NCBI GenBank assembly: GCA_049287505.1
Contig: JBAQFY010000139.1
Location: forward strand, 1-5,925
Length of the DNA: 5,925 nt
Source: NIOZ-UU13 sp049287505
GTDB taxonomy: Bacteria > Planctomycetota > Phycisphaerae > Sedimentisphaerales > Anaerobacaceae
Reading direction: 5' to 3'
Under the pieces are notes generated by a model. That model had not been told where the DNA came from and did not search any database. It saw only the letters and a program-made list of their open reading frames with translations. This document shows positions 1 to 5,296 of the stretch, piece by piece. The first letter of the stretch is position 1. Each line of letters begins with the position of its first letter. The translations under genes were made by a program, and so were the position numbers.

Positions 1-9
1 CTATCATTC

Positions 10-47
10 AAAAAAAAGATGGCGATTCCTTGTAGTGAATCGCCATC
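10..47 (-). terminator. Intrinsic terminator at the end of the capsid operon
   Basis: A perfect 11-bp inverted repeat (GATGGCGATTC at 18-28 and GAATCGCCATC at 37-47, 8-nt loop) is followed on the minus strand by eight T residues (A-tract at 10-17). It lies about 40 nt past the capsid stop codon and points the right way to end the minus-strand transcript. This is a textbook rho-independent terminator and marks the 3' end of the late gene cluster. Confidence 0.93.
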
Positions 48-85
48 GCATAACCCATCCTTCACCTATGCGGTGACATCTATTT

Positions 86-1141
86 TCAGGCGGCCTTAAC
101 GGGCGGAGCTATCATTTCTGTGGGATAGACATCGACAAAATCATTCGTGCCCGGATGTGCGACATCGAGCATGAGCTGCAAGTTGGACAGCTTCGATGTG
201 TCGAGGCATTCCGTCAGCCTGCCGTCCTTGACGAACTCGAGCAGATAATAGCCTTCGAGCAAAAGCTCTTGCTGAGCATGATTCAAGGCCGCACCCGATC
301 CGTTTCGTTCAGGGACCTCAAGCATGCATTCGAGCCGGTTATCAGCCTGCAAGCAGCCGGCGATCCGATACTTAAAGACCTCGGTGCCCGCCTGTAATTG
401 TATCGCATTTTGATTCGTTAGTCCGAACGGCAGGATCGTATCGACCTGGTCCCCGTCGCTGTGCGTCTTGAGCACAAGGTCGCGATATAGATTGCTGACC
501 GGCAGGTCAATCTGGAACCTGGCACTGGCAGCCGTAACCTGCTTGCGAATCATATACTCTTTATTCGTCATAAACGCCGTGCCGGCAGGAACGCCGACCT
601 CTTCGACTGAAGCTACATAAAGCGTCGCGCTAGTGACGGTGACGCTTGGTGCTGTTCCGGTACCCGGCCAGGTTTCGTTCATAGTATCTATGCCGGTGCC
701 CCACTGCACGATCATCTCGAGGGTTGCAAGGCCGGCACTGTCGAGCAGCGTGTCGATCGGTCGAATCGCCTTCCACATCGCAAAATCGATCTGGGCACAA
801 ACCTTCATAGTTTCATCAGCTACATCTGCATAACCGAGCCAGTTGTGCGCATAGATATGAGGCCTTGTTCCGTGACGCATCTGCGAGAGGCGATGTAATG
901 TCTCAAAGTCAATGCTCTTGATAACATCGCGGCCATTGGCCCTGATTGCAATATTCTTTATGAGCTGAGCCGGTGCGGAATCTCTGCAAGTTCCGCCATC
1001 GGGAGCCGTGGACGCCCGCGTCATCTTTGCAATGAGCATGAGCTGCAATGTCCGATATGCGTAGTTTCGCGGGAGCTGCAAGGTCCGCGTCTGATTCTCG
1101 GCGTAGTCTATCGAGCCGATCTCTCGTTCCAAGATTTTCAT
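86..1141 (-). CDS. Double-jelly-roll major capsid protein (PM2 P2 / PRD1 P3-like)
   Basis: Predicted major capsid protein of a tailless icosahedral virus; its trimers would form pseudo-hexagonal capsomers over an internal membrane. It has 351 residues, within the usual range for the fold (roughly 270-400). The sequence is beta-rich with few charged helices. The N-terminal half holds a pattern I associate with DJR capsids: a strand-rich start (residues 20-40), then QLIKNIAIRANGRDVIKSID (59-78), where strands meet at an N-G turn. A second jelly roll seems to run from about 195 to 350 and ends with a segment (297-340) in which GYYLLEF, DGRLTECLDTS and NLQLMLDV follow one another, also typical. 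GAGGG lies 9 nt before the ATG at 1141. G+C is visibly higher than in the upstream genes. It sits last in the operon, between a tiny membrane-protein gene and a strong terminator. The family assignment comes from pattern recognition plus the ATPase neighbour; no search was run. Confidence 0.82.
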   Translation of the reverse strand: MKILEREIGSIDYAENQTRTLQLPRNYAYRTLQLMLIAKMTRASTAPDGGTCRDSAPAQLIKNIAIRANGRDVIKSIDFETLHRLSQMRHGTRPHIYAHNWLGYADVADETMKVCAQIDFAMWKAIRPIDTLLDSAGLATLEMIVQWGTGIDTMNETWPGTGTAPSVTVTSATLYVASVEEVGVPAGTAFMTNKEYMIRKQVTAASARFQIDLPVSNLYRDLVLKTHSDGDQVDTILPFGLTNQNAIQLQAGTEVFKYRIAGCLQADNRLECMLEVPERNGSGAALNHAQQELLLEGYYLLEFVKDGRLTECLDTSKLSNLQLMLDVAHPGTNDFVDVYPTEMIAPPVKAA

Positions 1142-1193
1142 GTTTTTAATCCCTCAAAAAAGTTTCTTTTGTTTTAGCCCTTCTCAAGGGACA

Positions 1194-1316
1194 TTAAACG
1201 CGAAAATACTGCTTGATGTTTTCAGGAAGGAACCTGAGTATCAAAAACATGATGAGCAGGGCAATGGCGAGATTCAGTATTTGATTGACGCTCGGAATCG
1301 TTGGCTTTATTGCCAT
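1194..1316 (-). CDS. 40-residue single-span membrane protein
   Basis: A short gene directly upstream of the capsid gene. It starts at ATG 1316 with a strong AGGAGA site 8 nt upstream and ends at TAA 1194. The product has a short polar N-terminus (MAIKPTIPSVNQ), one hydrophobic segment of about 18 residues (ILNLAIALLIMFLILRFL, residues 13-30) and a short basic tail ending KQYFRV. This is what a single-pass membrane peptide looks like. DJR viruses with internal membranes often encode several very small membrane proteins near their capsid gene, so a virion membrane role is likely but inferred. The gene lies between an intrinsic terminator (1354-1392) and the capsid start (52-nt gap), so it is probably co-transcribed with the capsid gene. 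A holin-like role is an alternative. Confidence 0.75.
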   Translation of the reverse strand: MAIKPTIPSVNQILNLAIALLIMFLILRFLPENIKQYFRV

Positions 1317-1338
1317 AACTTTTTCTCCTAAAGCGGCA

Positions 1339-1390
1339 GACCTGGCAGCAGACAAAAAAAGCGACCTGGCAGATCGTCTGCCGCCAGGTC
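1339..1390 (-). repeat. Alternative pairing partner of the internal terminator
   Basis: The segment 1339-1353 (GACCTGGCAGCAGAC on the plus strand) can pair with 1376-1390 (GTCTGCCGCCAGGTC) over 15 positions, 14 Watson-Crick and one G-U in the minus-strand RNA. The segment 1376-1390 includes one arm of the terminator stem, so the two structures exclude each other. The second partner lies just after the T-tract and just before the ribosome binding site of the next gene. Confidence 0.6.
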
Positions 1391-1392
1391 GC
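1354..1392 (-). terminator. Internal intrinsic terminator / possible attenuator before the capsid genes
   Basis: GCGACCTGGC (1361-1370) and GCCAGGTCGC (1383-1392) form a perfect 10-bp stem. The inner GGCAGA/TCTGCC elements can add further pairing. On the minus strand the stem is followed at once by seven T residues (1360-1354). It follows the zinc-finger gene and precedes the small membrane-protein and capsid genes. No room or clear motif for a promoter lies between it and the next ribosome binding site, so partial read-through or regulated antitermination is likely. Confidence 0.85.
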
Positions 1393-1457
1393 TTACGTTT
1401 TCAGGTTTTAGTTTGTCTCAAGTTAAAGACTGTTTTTACTGGATCTATTTCATCGGC

Positions 1458-1673
1458 TCATTTCCTTTCTGTCAATAATTTTTTTCTCGCATGCTTTTTT
1501 ACGGCGTTACGGCATTTCGATATTCTGCCGGACCGTGCCGTAACGTACTTTTTATAGGCACGATAGTGGGCCTGTTTATGACTCAAACAGCAAAAACGTC
1601 GTTGTGTGCCGTGTTTGGACTCAAATGCTTTGCCGCACCAATGGCATTGTATTGTTCGTGAATACCAATTCAT
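1458..1673 (-). CDS. Small zinc-finger protein
   Basis: A 71-residue basic protein of unknown function. It has a probable zinc-binding knuckle: C10-x2-C13 (CHWCGKAF), then C28/C29 and H32 in RRFCCLSHKQAHYR, an arrangement like treble-clef fingers of small phage proteins that bind nucleic acid. The C-terminal half is rich in Lys and Arg (KKHARKKLLTERK). The start is ATG 1673; its Shine-Dalgarno site is weak. The gene ends about 65 nt before the internal terminator, so it is the last gene of the upstream transcription block. DNA binding or gene regulation is inferred from the finger and basic charge only. The coding region also contains both arms of a CGTTACGGCA/TGCCGTAACG inverted repeat. Confidence 0.72.
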   Translation of the reverse strand: MNWYSRTIQCHWCGKAFESKHGTQRRFCCLSHKQAHYRAYKKYVTARSGRISKCRNAVKKHARKKLLTERK

Positions 1674-1723
1674 CGTTACTTTATCTCACGATCGCACGGT
1701 AGTTGCCCTGGATTGCCGTAACG
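1505..1723. repeat. Three copies of the 10-mer TGCCGTAACG
   Basis: CGTTACGGCA at 1505-1514 is the reverse complement of TGCCGTAACG at 1536-1545, and the same TGCCGTAACG recurs at 1714-1723. The first two lie inside the zinc-finger gene and the third in its upstream gap. The spacing is irregular. They could be a protein-binding site, perhaps for the adjacent zinc-finger protein, or chance. Confidence 0.4.
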
Positions 1724-1755
1724 CAAAATATTTTTTTTCAAAATCAAATTTTTTT

Positions 1756-2073
1756 TTAGGCTATCCCGCTTCCAGGGCGTTTTTCTGATTCGGCGGCCTT
1801 TTCTGCCGGCTGCTCTGTCGGTTGGTCTACCGGCTGCTCTGCCGGCAGGTCCGCCAATTTCTTGATTGGCCAGTCATCCATTTTTTCAGCATAATCCCTT
1901 GCCATTTGCGACAGTGTGTTATCGCCGCCTTCTTGTTCGTTGTATAAAGCCCAAGCTCTAACAGCACGGGCCGCGACTTTATCCTGTGCCCTCAGCAAAA
2001 ACACCGGCTCATCTTCCGGTATCAGGCCGGCTGGGTCCTGGATTCTCTGATAATCTGTTCGTGGATGTCTCAT
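1756..2073 (-). CDS. Hypothetical viral protein with Q/P/E-rich tail
   Basis: A 105-residue protein. The N-terminal 75 residues look folded: DYQRIQDPAGLIPEDEPVFL (residues 7-26) is followed by LRAQDKVAARAVRAWALYNE, probably helical. This DPAGLIPEDEPVFLLRAQD type of segment feels familiar from small uncharacterised phage proteins, but I cannot name a family or function. The tail from about residue 77 is a degenerate four-residue repeat of the type QPxE (AEQPVDQPTEQPAEK), likely disordered. Its ATG at 2073 overlaps the stop of the HNH gene (ATGA), and AAGGAGAAATT provides a strong ribosome binding site, which supports this start. An 82-nt A/T-rich gap containing two long A-tracts separates it from the next gene. 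Confidence 0.78.
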   Translation of the reverse strand: MRHPRTDYQRIQDPAGLIPEDEPVFLLRAQDKVAARAVRAWALYNEQEGGDNTLSQMARDYAEKMDDWPIKKLADLPAEQPVDQPTEQPAEKAAESEKRPGSGIA

Positions 2074-2411
2074 AATTTCTCCTTTCGATGTTTGTGATTT
2101 CTGTATGCTTGAGTTCTATTTGCCATGTTTTCTGCCCTGGTTGATACTCTAAGATTCTCTCGGCGATTGTCGAGCGTGTTCCTGTTGATGTGGTCAACTT
2201 CTTTGTCGTCAGGGCAATTTGTGATTTCCCGGTGCATATAGATAGTCTTTACTTTACCGTCAACCTTTTTGCTCCTTGCCGCATAATAAGAGCCATAAGT
2301 ATAGGTTTTGATTGTTGTTTTTTTCGCAAACCACTTATGCTTTGAAAGTTCTTCGTAGTCAGTAATGTCCACTATCGCCCACAAGTTCTGCGTCAAGGGT
2401 ATCGTAATCAT
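2070..2411 (-). CDS. HNH endonuclease, short (homing-type, likely C-terminally truncated)
   Basis: A 113-residue HNH nuclease of the phage homing type that cuts DNA using a single metal ion. The visible signature is IYMHREI (residues 57-63), then EVDHINRNTLDNRRENLRVS (71-90), with the D73-H74 pair and later Asn residues (N82, N86) of the beta-beta-alpha-metal fold. Relatives usually continue past the ENMANR segment into an AP2-like DNA-binding domain and total about 150-190 residues. Here the protein stops about 14 residues after ENMANR (91-96), so the DNA-recognition domain appears lost. It starts four nt after the previous stop, with no clear Shine-Dalgarno site, and overlaps the next start by ATGA. 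As a free-standing nuclease inside a structural operon it is probably a selfish insertion; a role in the viral cycle is possible but not shown. Confidence 0.87.
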   Translation of the reverse strand: MITIPLTQNLWAIVDITDYEELSKHKWFAKKTTIKTYTYGSYYAARSKKVDGKVKTIYMHREITNCPDDKEVDHINRNTLDNRRENLRVSTRAENMANRTQAYRNHKHRKEKL

Positions 2412-2415
2412 TGTT

Positions 2416-2715
2416 CTAATTGAGTCTTTTATCTATGCCTAATCTCGTTCCGAACTCGGCCATCTCGGCAATATTGCCCTGTATGTCTCTTAATATTCCC
2501 TCGAGAACTTTGTCGGTCTGGATTCGATTTTTAATATAAGCATCGATGCTTTCTCTTAAGCAAATAAGGTTCGCTGACAATATGCTTGCTGCTGGGTCTT
2601 GTAATGCAAGTTCTAAAACAGGGTCATCTTTAGATTGTTCGATGAGGCTGTCGACTCTGTCTGGGTCAAAGAAGAACAGCTTTTTGAGTTCTGATTTTTT
2701 GCTATCTGACAACAT
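2416..2715 (-). CDS. Small alpha-helical hypothetical protein
   Basis: A 99-residue protein, not recognised. It is predicted to be mainly helical: a charged N-terminus (SDSKKSELKKLFFFDPDRVD), then helices through SLIEQS, LELALQDP and LICLRESIDAYI, ending with QGNIAEMAEFGTRLGIDKRLN. There are no membrane segments and no cysteine motif. ATG 2715 has a strong site (GGGGAAAGG) just upstream, which argues for an independent start even though it overlaps the previous gene by 103 nt. The neighbours (packaging ATPase upstream, HNH downstream) suggest a virion or assembly role, but this is inference. It may also be the second half of a once-continuous protein with the 2613-2855 gene. Confidence 0.75.
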   Translation of the reverse strand: MLSDSKKSELKKLFFFDPDRVDSLIEQSKDDPVLELALQDPAASILSANLICLRESIDAYIKNRIQTDKVLEGILRDIQGNIAEMAEFGTRLGIDKRLN

Positions 2716-2855
2716 TTTATTCCTTTCCCCTGAGCTATTCGTTTGGCTAAGTCCTTAACTGAACACTTGTAAACTTTCAGCAGCTCCTTGATCACACCAT
2801 AAGTCAATGTCTCTAAGTGCTGCTCGATTTCGGCGAGCGTGTCACCTGGAATCAT
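2613..2855 (-). CDS. Small helical protein overlapping the next gene
   Basis: An 80-residue frame starting two nt after the ATPase stop, with GGAAAGG 6 nt before ATG 2855. The first 47 residues (MIPGDTLAEIEQHLETLTYG, then VIKELLKVYKCSVKDLAKRI) look like a real helical domain, perhaps helix-turn-helix-like. The last 33 residues, from CCQIAKNQNSKS on, lie entirely within the next gene in another frame. They are rich in Ser, Thr and Asn, as expected of an out-of-frame shadow. Either the gene simply runs into its neighbour, or a frameshift joins the N-terminal part to the 99-residue protein. The start is well supported; the biological C-terminus is uncertain. Confidence 0.6.
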   Translation of the reverse strand: MIPGDTLAEIEQHLETLTYGVIKELLKVYKCSVKDLAKRIAQGKGIKCCQIAKNQNSKSCSSLTQTESTASSNNLKMTLF

Positions 2856-2856
2856 G

Positions 2857-3447
2857 CTAAGCCTTTCCGATTTCTAATTTTTCTTTTCCATCTTGCCAAT
2901 TGATGTATTCGTATTGCTTGAGCGAATCGAGCTTTTGTTCGATTTCCTGCCCTAATAAGGTCCGCAGATATTCCCTGTCCCTCGGCTCATTCGTATTGAA
3001 TATGTATATCTCTTTAGCCTGGCTGGTCAAGAGCCGGTGGATTCCATAGGGACGCTGCGTTATCCCGATCAGCGTGATGTTTTTATGCCGGCCCCGCTGC
3101 ACGATCGCTGCAAAGGTATCGCTGATTTGATATGATGTACAGTAGCAATCGATCTCCTCGACCAAAAAACAGCAATTGCCGAGCGTATAAACCAGCCCGC
3201 AGATCTTTTCGATCTCCGCATCCGGCTTTATCGGCCGATAGATTATCCGAAAATTTTGACGATAAACTTGCCGCCAAAATTCAAGGAGCCGTTCGTGTTC
3301 TTCTGTCCCAAAGATTACGCCGCCTTCGTACTCGCTCATTGTATCAAAGACCATAAGCCGCAGCTCTTTATCGATGAGCTTCTTTGCGAGATAAGACTTG
3401 CCGCTGCCCCGCTTGCCAAAAATCAGAATGATCTTTTTCTCGGTCAA
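2857..3447 (-). CDS. FtsK/HerA-type genome-packaging ATPase
   Basis: A 196-residue P-loop ATPase that would pump viral DNA into the empty capsid, like PRD1 P9, PM2 P9 and poxvirus A32. Walker A is GKRGSGKS (residues 11-18), near the N-terminus as usual for this clade. Walker B is the hydrophobic strand CCFLVEEID (92-100) with acidic E97/E98. A QRGRHKNIT segment (117-125) may supply an arginine finger, and GITQRP (128-133) matches the sensor strand ending in Gln. The length matches compact packaging ATPases rather than full FtsK. The Zot-like ATPase of filamentous phages is the main alternative, but it is normally longer and followed by a membrane segment, absent here. The start is TTG at 3447, overlapping the previous stop (TTGA), so translation is probably coupled. 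Confidence 0.88.
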   Translation of the reverse strand: MTEKKIILIFGKRGSGKSYLAKKLIDKELRLMVFDTMSEYEGGVIFGTEEHERLLEFWRQVYRQNFRIIYRPIKPDAEIEKICGLVYTLGNCCFLVEEIDCYCTSYQISDTFAAIVQRGRHKNITLIGITQRPYGIHRLLTSQAKEIYIFNTNEPRDREYLRTLLGQEIEQKLDSLKQYEYINWQDGKEKLEIGKA

Positions 3448-3683
3448 ATCTCAATCTCGCTCGTGTGTAAAGCTACGTCATTCAAAGCATTACGATAACA
3501 ATGTATCTCGTTTTGCCAACTAATTTTCTCGAGCATAAGGTTTTCGTTAGTCTCAATTTTCGTGCTACGTTTAATTTCGTCATCGATCTGCTCAATCATT
3601 CTTTGAGCTTCATCAATTTTGTTGTTCAATCGATTTCTTAGACATTCGAGAGAATTCGAACGAATAATTTTTAATTTTGCCAT
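3444..3683 (-). CDS. Coiled-coil hypothetical protein
   Basis: A 79-residue protein, not recognised. From about residue 12 to 70 it is one long charged amphipathic helix: CLRNRLNNKIDEAQRMIEQI, then DDEIKRSTKIETNENLMLEK and WQNEIHCYRNALND, with heptad-like hydrophobic spacing, so a dimeric coiled coil is likely. The start at ATG 3683 has AAAGGTG upstream and lies just past the stop of the membrane-protein gene. The end overlaps the ATPase start codon. Its place directly before the ATPase suggests an assembly, scaffold or packaging partner, which is inference. Confidence 0.75.
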   Translation of the reverse strand: MAKLKIIRSNSLECLRNRLNNKIDEAQRMIEQIDDEIKRSTKIETNENLMLEKISWQNEIHCYRNALNDVALHTSEIEI

Positions 3684-3684
3684 T

Positions 3685-4257
3685 TTACACCTTTTCTGTT
3701 TCTATTTTTGACGGGAATTTGATATTGCCTCCTTGTGGCTGAGCCGGTGGACGTGGGCCTCCGTGCCCCTTATCGTCCACTTGTGCTCTGGAGGAGGCTT
3801 TGATTGCCTGAATTAAAAGCAACCTGGTTCGGAATATCCAGAAGCCGTTTATCGTCAGGGCGATCCAGGCATAAGCGATCGGCGGGATCTGCGGTAGATA
3901 AAAATCAACAAGCTGCTTAACCGGGACCGCCATTTGAGCAGCTTCTTTATTCGTAAGGGCGAGCTGCTCAACGCCCTGACTTATCGCCCATAGTTCAAAC
4001 GGCAGCTTTATAATGCCGACCACGATTTCGGCCGATAAAACTTCCGGCTCCTCGGGCGGCGGCTGCTTGGGCGGCCGCCCGGGACCACGTCTCAGCTCAT
4101 CACCGGCAAGCTGTGCATCGAGCATCTCTTCAAATTCCGTTATCTTCGGACCGGCTGTTGGATGAGGCGTTATCTTAGGCGGCTGCTTTGTTTCAGTCTT
4201 GGGCGGTTCTGCCGTTTGTTTGACTGCTTTCTTTTTTTTGATTTTTCGCTTTGCCAT
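3685..4257 (-). CDS. Probable virion membrane protein with basic/proline-rich N-terminus
   Basis: A 190-residue protein with four parts. Residues 1-75 are basic and proline-rich (MAKRKIKKKK, then GRPPKQPPPEEPE, with an AT-hook-like GPGRPPK at 58-64) and likely disordered. Residues 75-92 (SAEIVVGIIKLPFELWAI) are hydrophobic, a possible amphipathic or membrane helix. Residues 101-122 (LTNKEAAQMAVPVKQLVDFY) form a soluble helix. Residues 124-150 (IPPIAYAWIALTINGFWIF, then RTRLLLI) are a clear membrane segment followed by positive charge. The tail is Pro/Gly-rich. Known relatives of this layout occur, in my recollection, near DJR capsid genes, but I cannot name a family. A role linking genome or capsid to the internal membrane is inferred. 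The ATG at 4257 has only a GAGA site and lies inside the end of the previous gene. Confidence 0.78.
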   Translation of the reverse strand: MAKRKIKKKKAVKQTAEPPKTETKQPPKITPHPTAGPKITEFEEMLDAQLAGDELRRGPGRPPKQPPPEEPEVLSAEIVVGIIKLPFELWAISQGVEQLALTNKEAAQMAVPVKQLVDFYLPQIPPIAYAWIALTINGFWIFRTRLLLIQAIKASSRAQVDDKGHGGPRPPAQPQGGNIKFPSKIETEKV

Positions 4258-4426
4258 TTCTTTTTTCTCTCGACGAAATGTCCAATTGAATCACTGCATC
4301 TAAGTAAGAGTATTGATAACAACGGGTAAATCCGGGTCCGTCTTTTTGTAGTTCTGAAACGTTGCCCTTGAGGACTTTTTTGCCATTTATAATTAAAGTC
4401 AATTCGTAATCAGATTTTTTCATCAT
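4193..4426 (-). CDS. Small hypothetical protein with overlapping basic tail
   Basis: A 77-residue protein of unknown function. Residues 1-52 look like a small beta-rich domain (YELTLIINGKKVLKGNVSEL, then CYQYSYLDAVIQLDI). The last 22 residues or so (NGKAKNQKKESSQTNG) overlap the start of the membrane-protein gene by 65 nt and are low-complexity, dictated by the Lys-rich start of that gene in the other frame. ATG 4426 overlaps the stop of the zinc-ribbon gene (ATGA), with AAGGA about 12 nt upstream; a second ATG follows at once. It is probably made by translational coupling. Confidence 0.65.
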   Translation of the reverse strand: MMKKSDYELTLIINGKKVLKGNVSELQKDGPGFTRCYQYSYLDAVIQLDISSREKRNGKAKNQKKESSQTNGRTAQD

Positions 4427-4686
4427 AGTAAACTATTATCCTTGTCCGGTTCCGGCTCTGGTTCAGGTTCATCTCCAGGCTCATCGCCTGGGATTAAGCT
4501 TTCAAGACGTTTGACGCGCTTCTGTAAGTCCTCGATAGGCCCGAGCTGCTTTACCTTAGCCCCCTCTTTTTTTGTGATAGTAAAAACTGCATCGCAGCTT
4601 TCACAGGTGATCTCGTTGCCGGACCGTGTTGCCGGCGAATGACAATTGGGACAAAGCGGATTTTTGAAATCTTCGTGTTCAGTCAT
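4423..4686 (-). CDS. Zinc-ribbon protein with acidic tail
   Basis: An 87-residue protein. Residues 12-31 form a zinc ribbon, C12-x2-C15 (LCPNCH) and C28-x2-C31 (CESCDAVF), with a 12-residue gap between the knuckles. A short helix or coiled coil follows (IEDLQKRVKRLESLI, 51-65), then an acidic proline tail built of EP/DEP repeats (67-80). Such ribbons commonly bind nucleic acid or proteins; here the helix suggests oligomerisation. The AAAGGAG site 6 nt before ATG 4686 is among the best in the window. It sits early in the operon, next to another possible nucleic-acid binder, so a role in gene control or genome handling is plausible but not shown. Confidence 0.8.
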   Translation of the reverse strand: MTEHEDFKNPLCPNCHSPATRSGNEITCESCDAVFTITKKEGAKVKQLGPIEDLQKRVKRLESLIPGDEPGDEPEPEPEPDKDNSLL

Positions 4687-4702
4687 CTTGACTCCTTTCT
4701 TT

Positions 4703-5296
4703 TTATTTTTTTGAAAGCAATTTTTCTTTTTCCTGCTTTACTCGAGTAGCTGTGTCGCATCGAGCCTGGTTCTCTTTAGTGAGCAGCGATTCGGCTCTTT
4801 TTGATTTTTTTGTGTTTGCCATGGGTCTGCGAATCGGCCGGGGCTTTCGCGGCTTGTGGCCCTTACTGTCCTCAATATCTGTCGGGATGGTCTCAAAATT
4901 TTCTGTGATGGCACCCTTATCAACCTCGATGCGATATATTTTCATAATATTGCAATGGCCAAATCGCATTCTTTCGTTGCCTATGTAAGTGATTCTAATC
5001 CACCGTCCCCATAAGTGATGCTCATTGATGGGTTTCCAGAGTATACCTGTTAATCGAATAGCAATAGTTACTTCTTCCCCATTTGCTGAATAAAAAGCTA
5101 TATGTGCACACCTCGCTCTGTCATTCCTGTCTCGCTTATTACAGGGGCGCAGCCTGCCTTGTACTGAATCGCCGATTATTCGGAAGGTATGAATTGGGAA
5201 TGGACAGCCACAAGTTTCATTAGAAAGAAAATTGTCGCTGCTTAAGTGTTTTTTAACTTCGTCCTCGTTAAGGACTTGCCATTTTCGCTCCGTCAT
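4703..5296 (-). CDS. Basic protein with a probable OB-like beta domain
   Basis: A 197-residue protein of no family I can name. Residues 36-125 are beta-rich: HTFRIIGDSVQGRLRP (36-51), HIAFYSANGEEVTIAIRLTG (65-84), then GRWIRITYIGNERMRFGHCN (97-116) and KIYRIEVDKG. This order of strands with a conserved-looking G-R-RI-Y-G core resembles small OB-fold domains such as single-stranded DNA-binding proteins, but I rate that only as possible. Cysteines C29, C31, C52 and C63 could bind a metal. The C-terminal 50 residues are very basic (KPRKPRPIRRPMANTKKSKR), fitting nucleic-acid contact. The ATG at 5296 has AAAGG about 10 nt upstream and overlaps the stop of an upstream frame by ATGA. Confidence 0.8.
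   Translation of the reverse strand: MTERKWQVLNEDEVKKHLSSDNFLSNETCGCPFPIHTFRIIGDSVQGRLRPCNKRDRNDRARCAHIAFYSANGEEVTIAIRLTGILWKPINEHHLWGRWIRITYIGNERMRFGHCNIMKIYRIEVDKGAITENFETIPTDIEDSKGHKPRKPRPIRRPMANTKKSKRAESLLTKENQARCDTATRVKQEKEKLLSKK

Noticed and set aside
155..833. Plus-strand frames opposite the capsid gene
   Set aside because: Antisense shadows of the strong minus-strand capsid gene, without ribosome sites.
1140..1557. Plus-strand frames of 63 and 90 codons
   Set aside because: They run across the terminator hairpin and opposite the 40-residue membrane protein, whose own ribosome site and composition are better.
1674..1755. A/T-rich gap with two long A-tracts, considered as a promoter or terminator
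   Set aside because: No acceptable -35/-10 pair and no stem before a T-run on the minus strand; may only be bent DNA.
2009..2197. 62-codon minus-strand frame inside the HNH gene
   Set aside because: Out-of-frame shadow of the HNH gene; no ribosome site. Considered as a lost C-terminal extension of the HNH protein, but it has no AP2-like pattern.
3083..3356. Frames on both strands inside the ATPase gene
   Set aside because: Shadows of the ATPase reading frame, whose Walker motifs are clear.
2857..3447. Filamentous-phage Zot-like assembly ATPase
   Set aside because: Possible from the P-loop alone, but there is no C-terminal membrane segment, the protein is short, and the neighbour genes include a DJR-like capsid protein, so packaging ATPase fits better.
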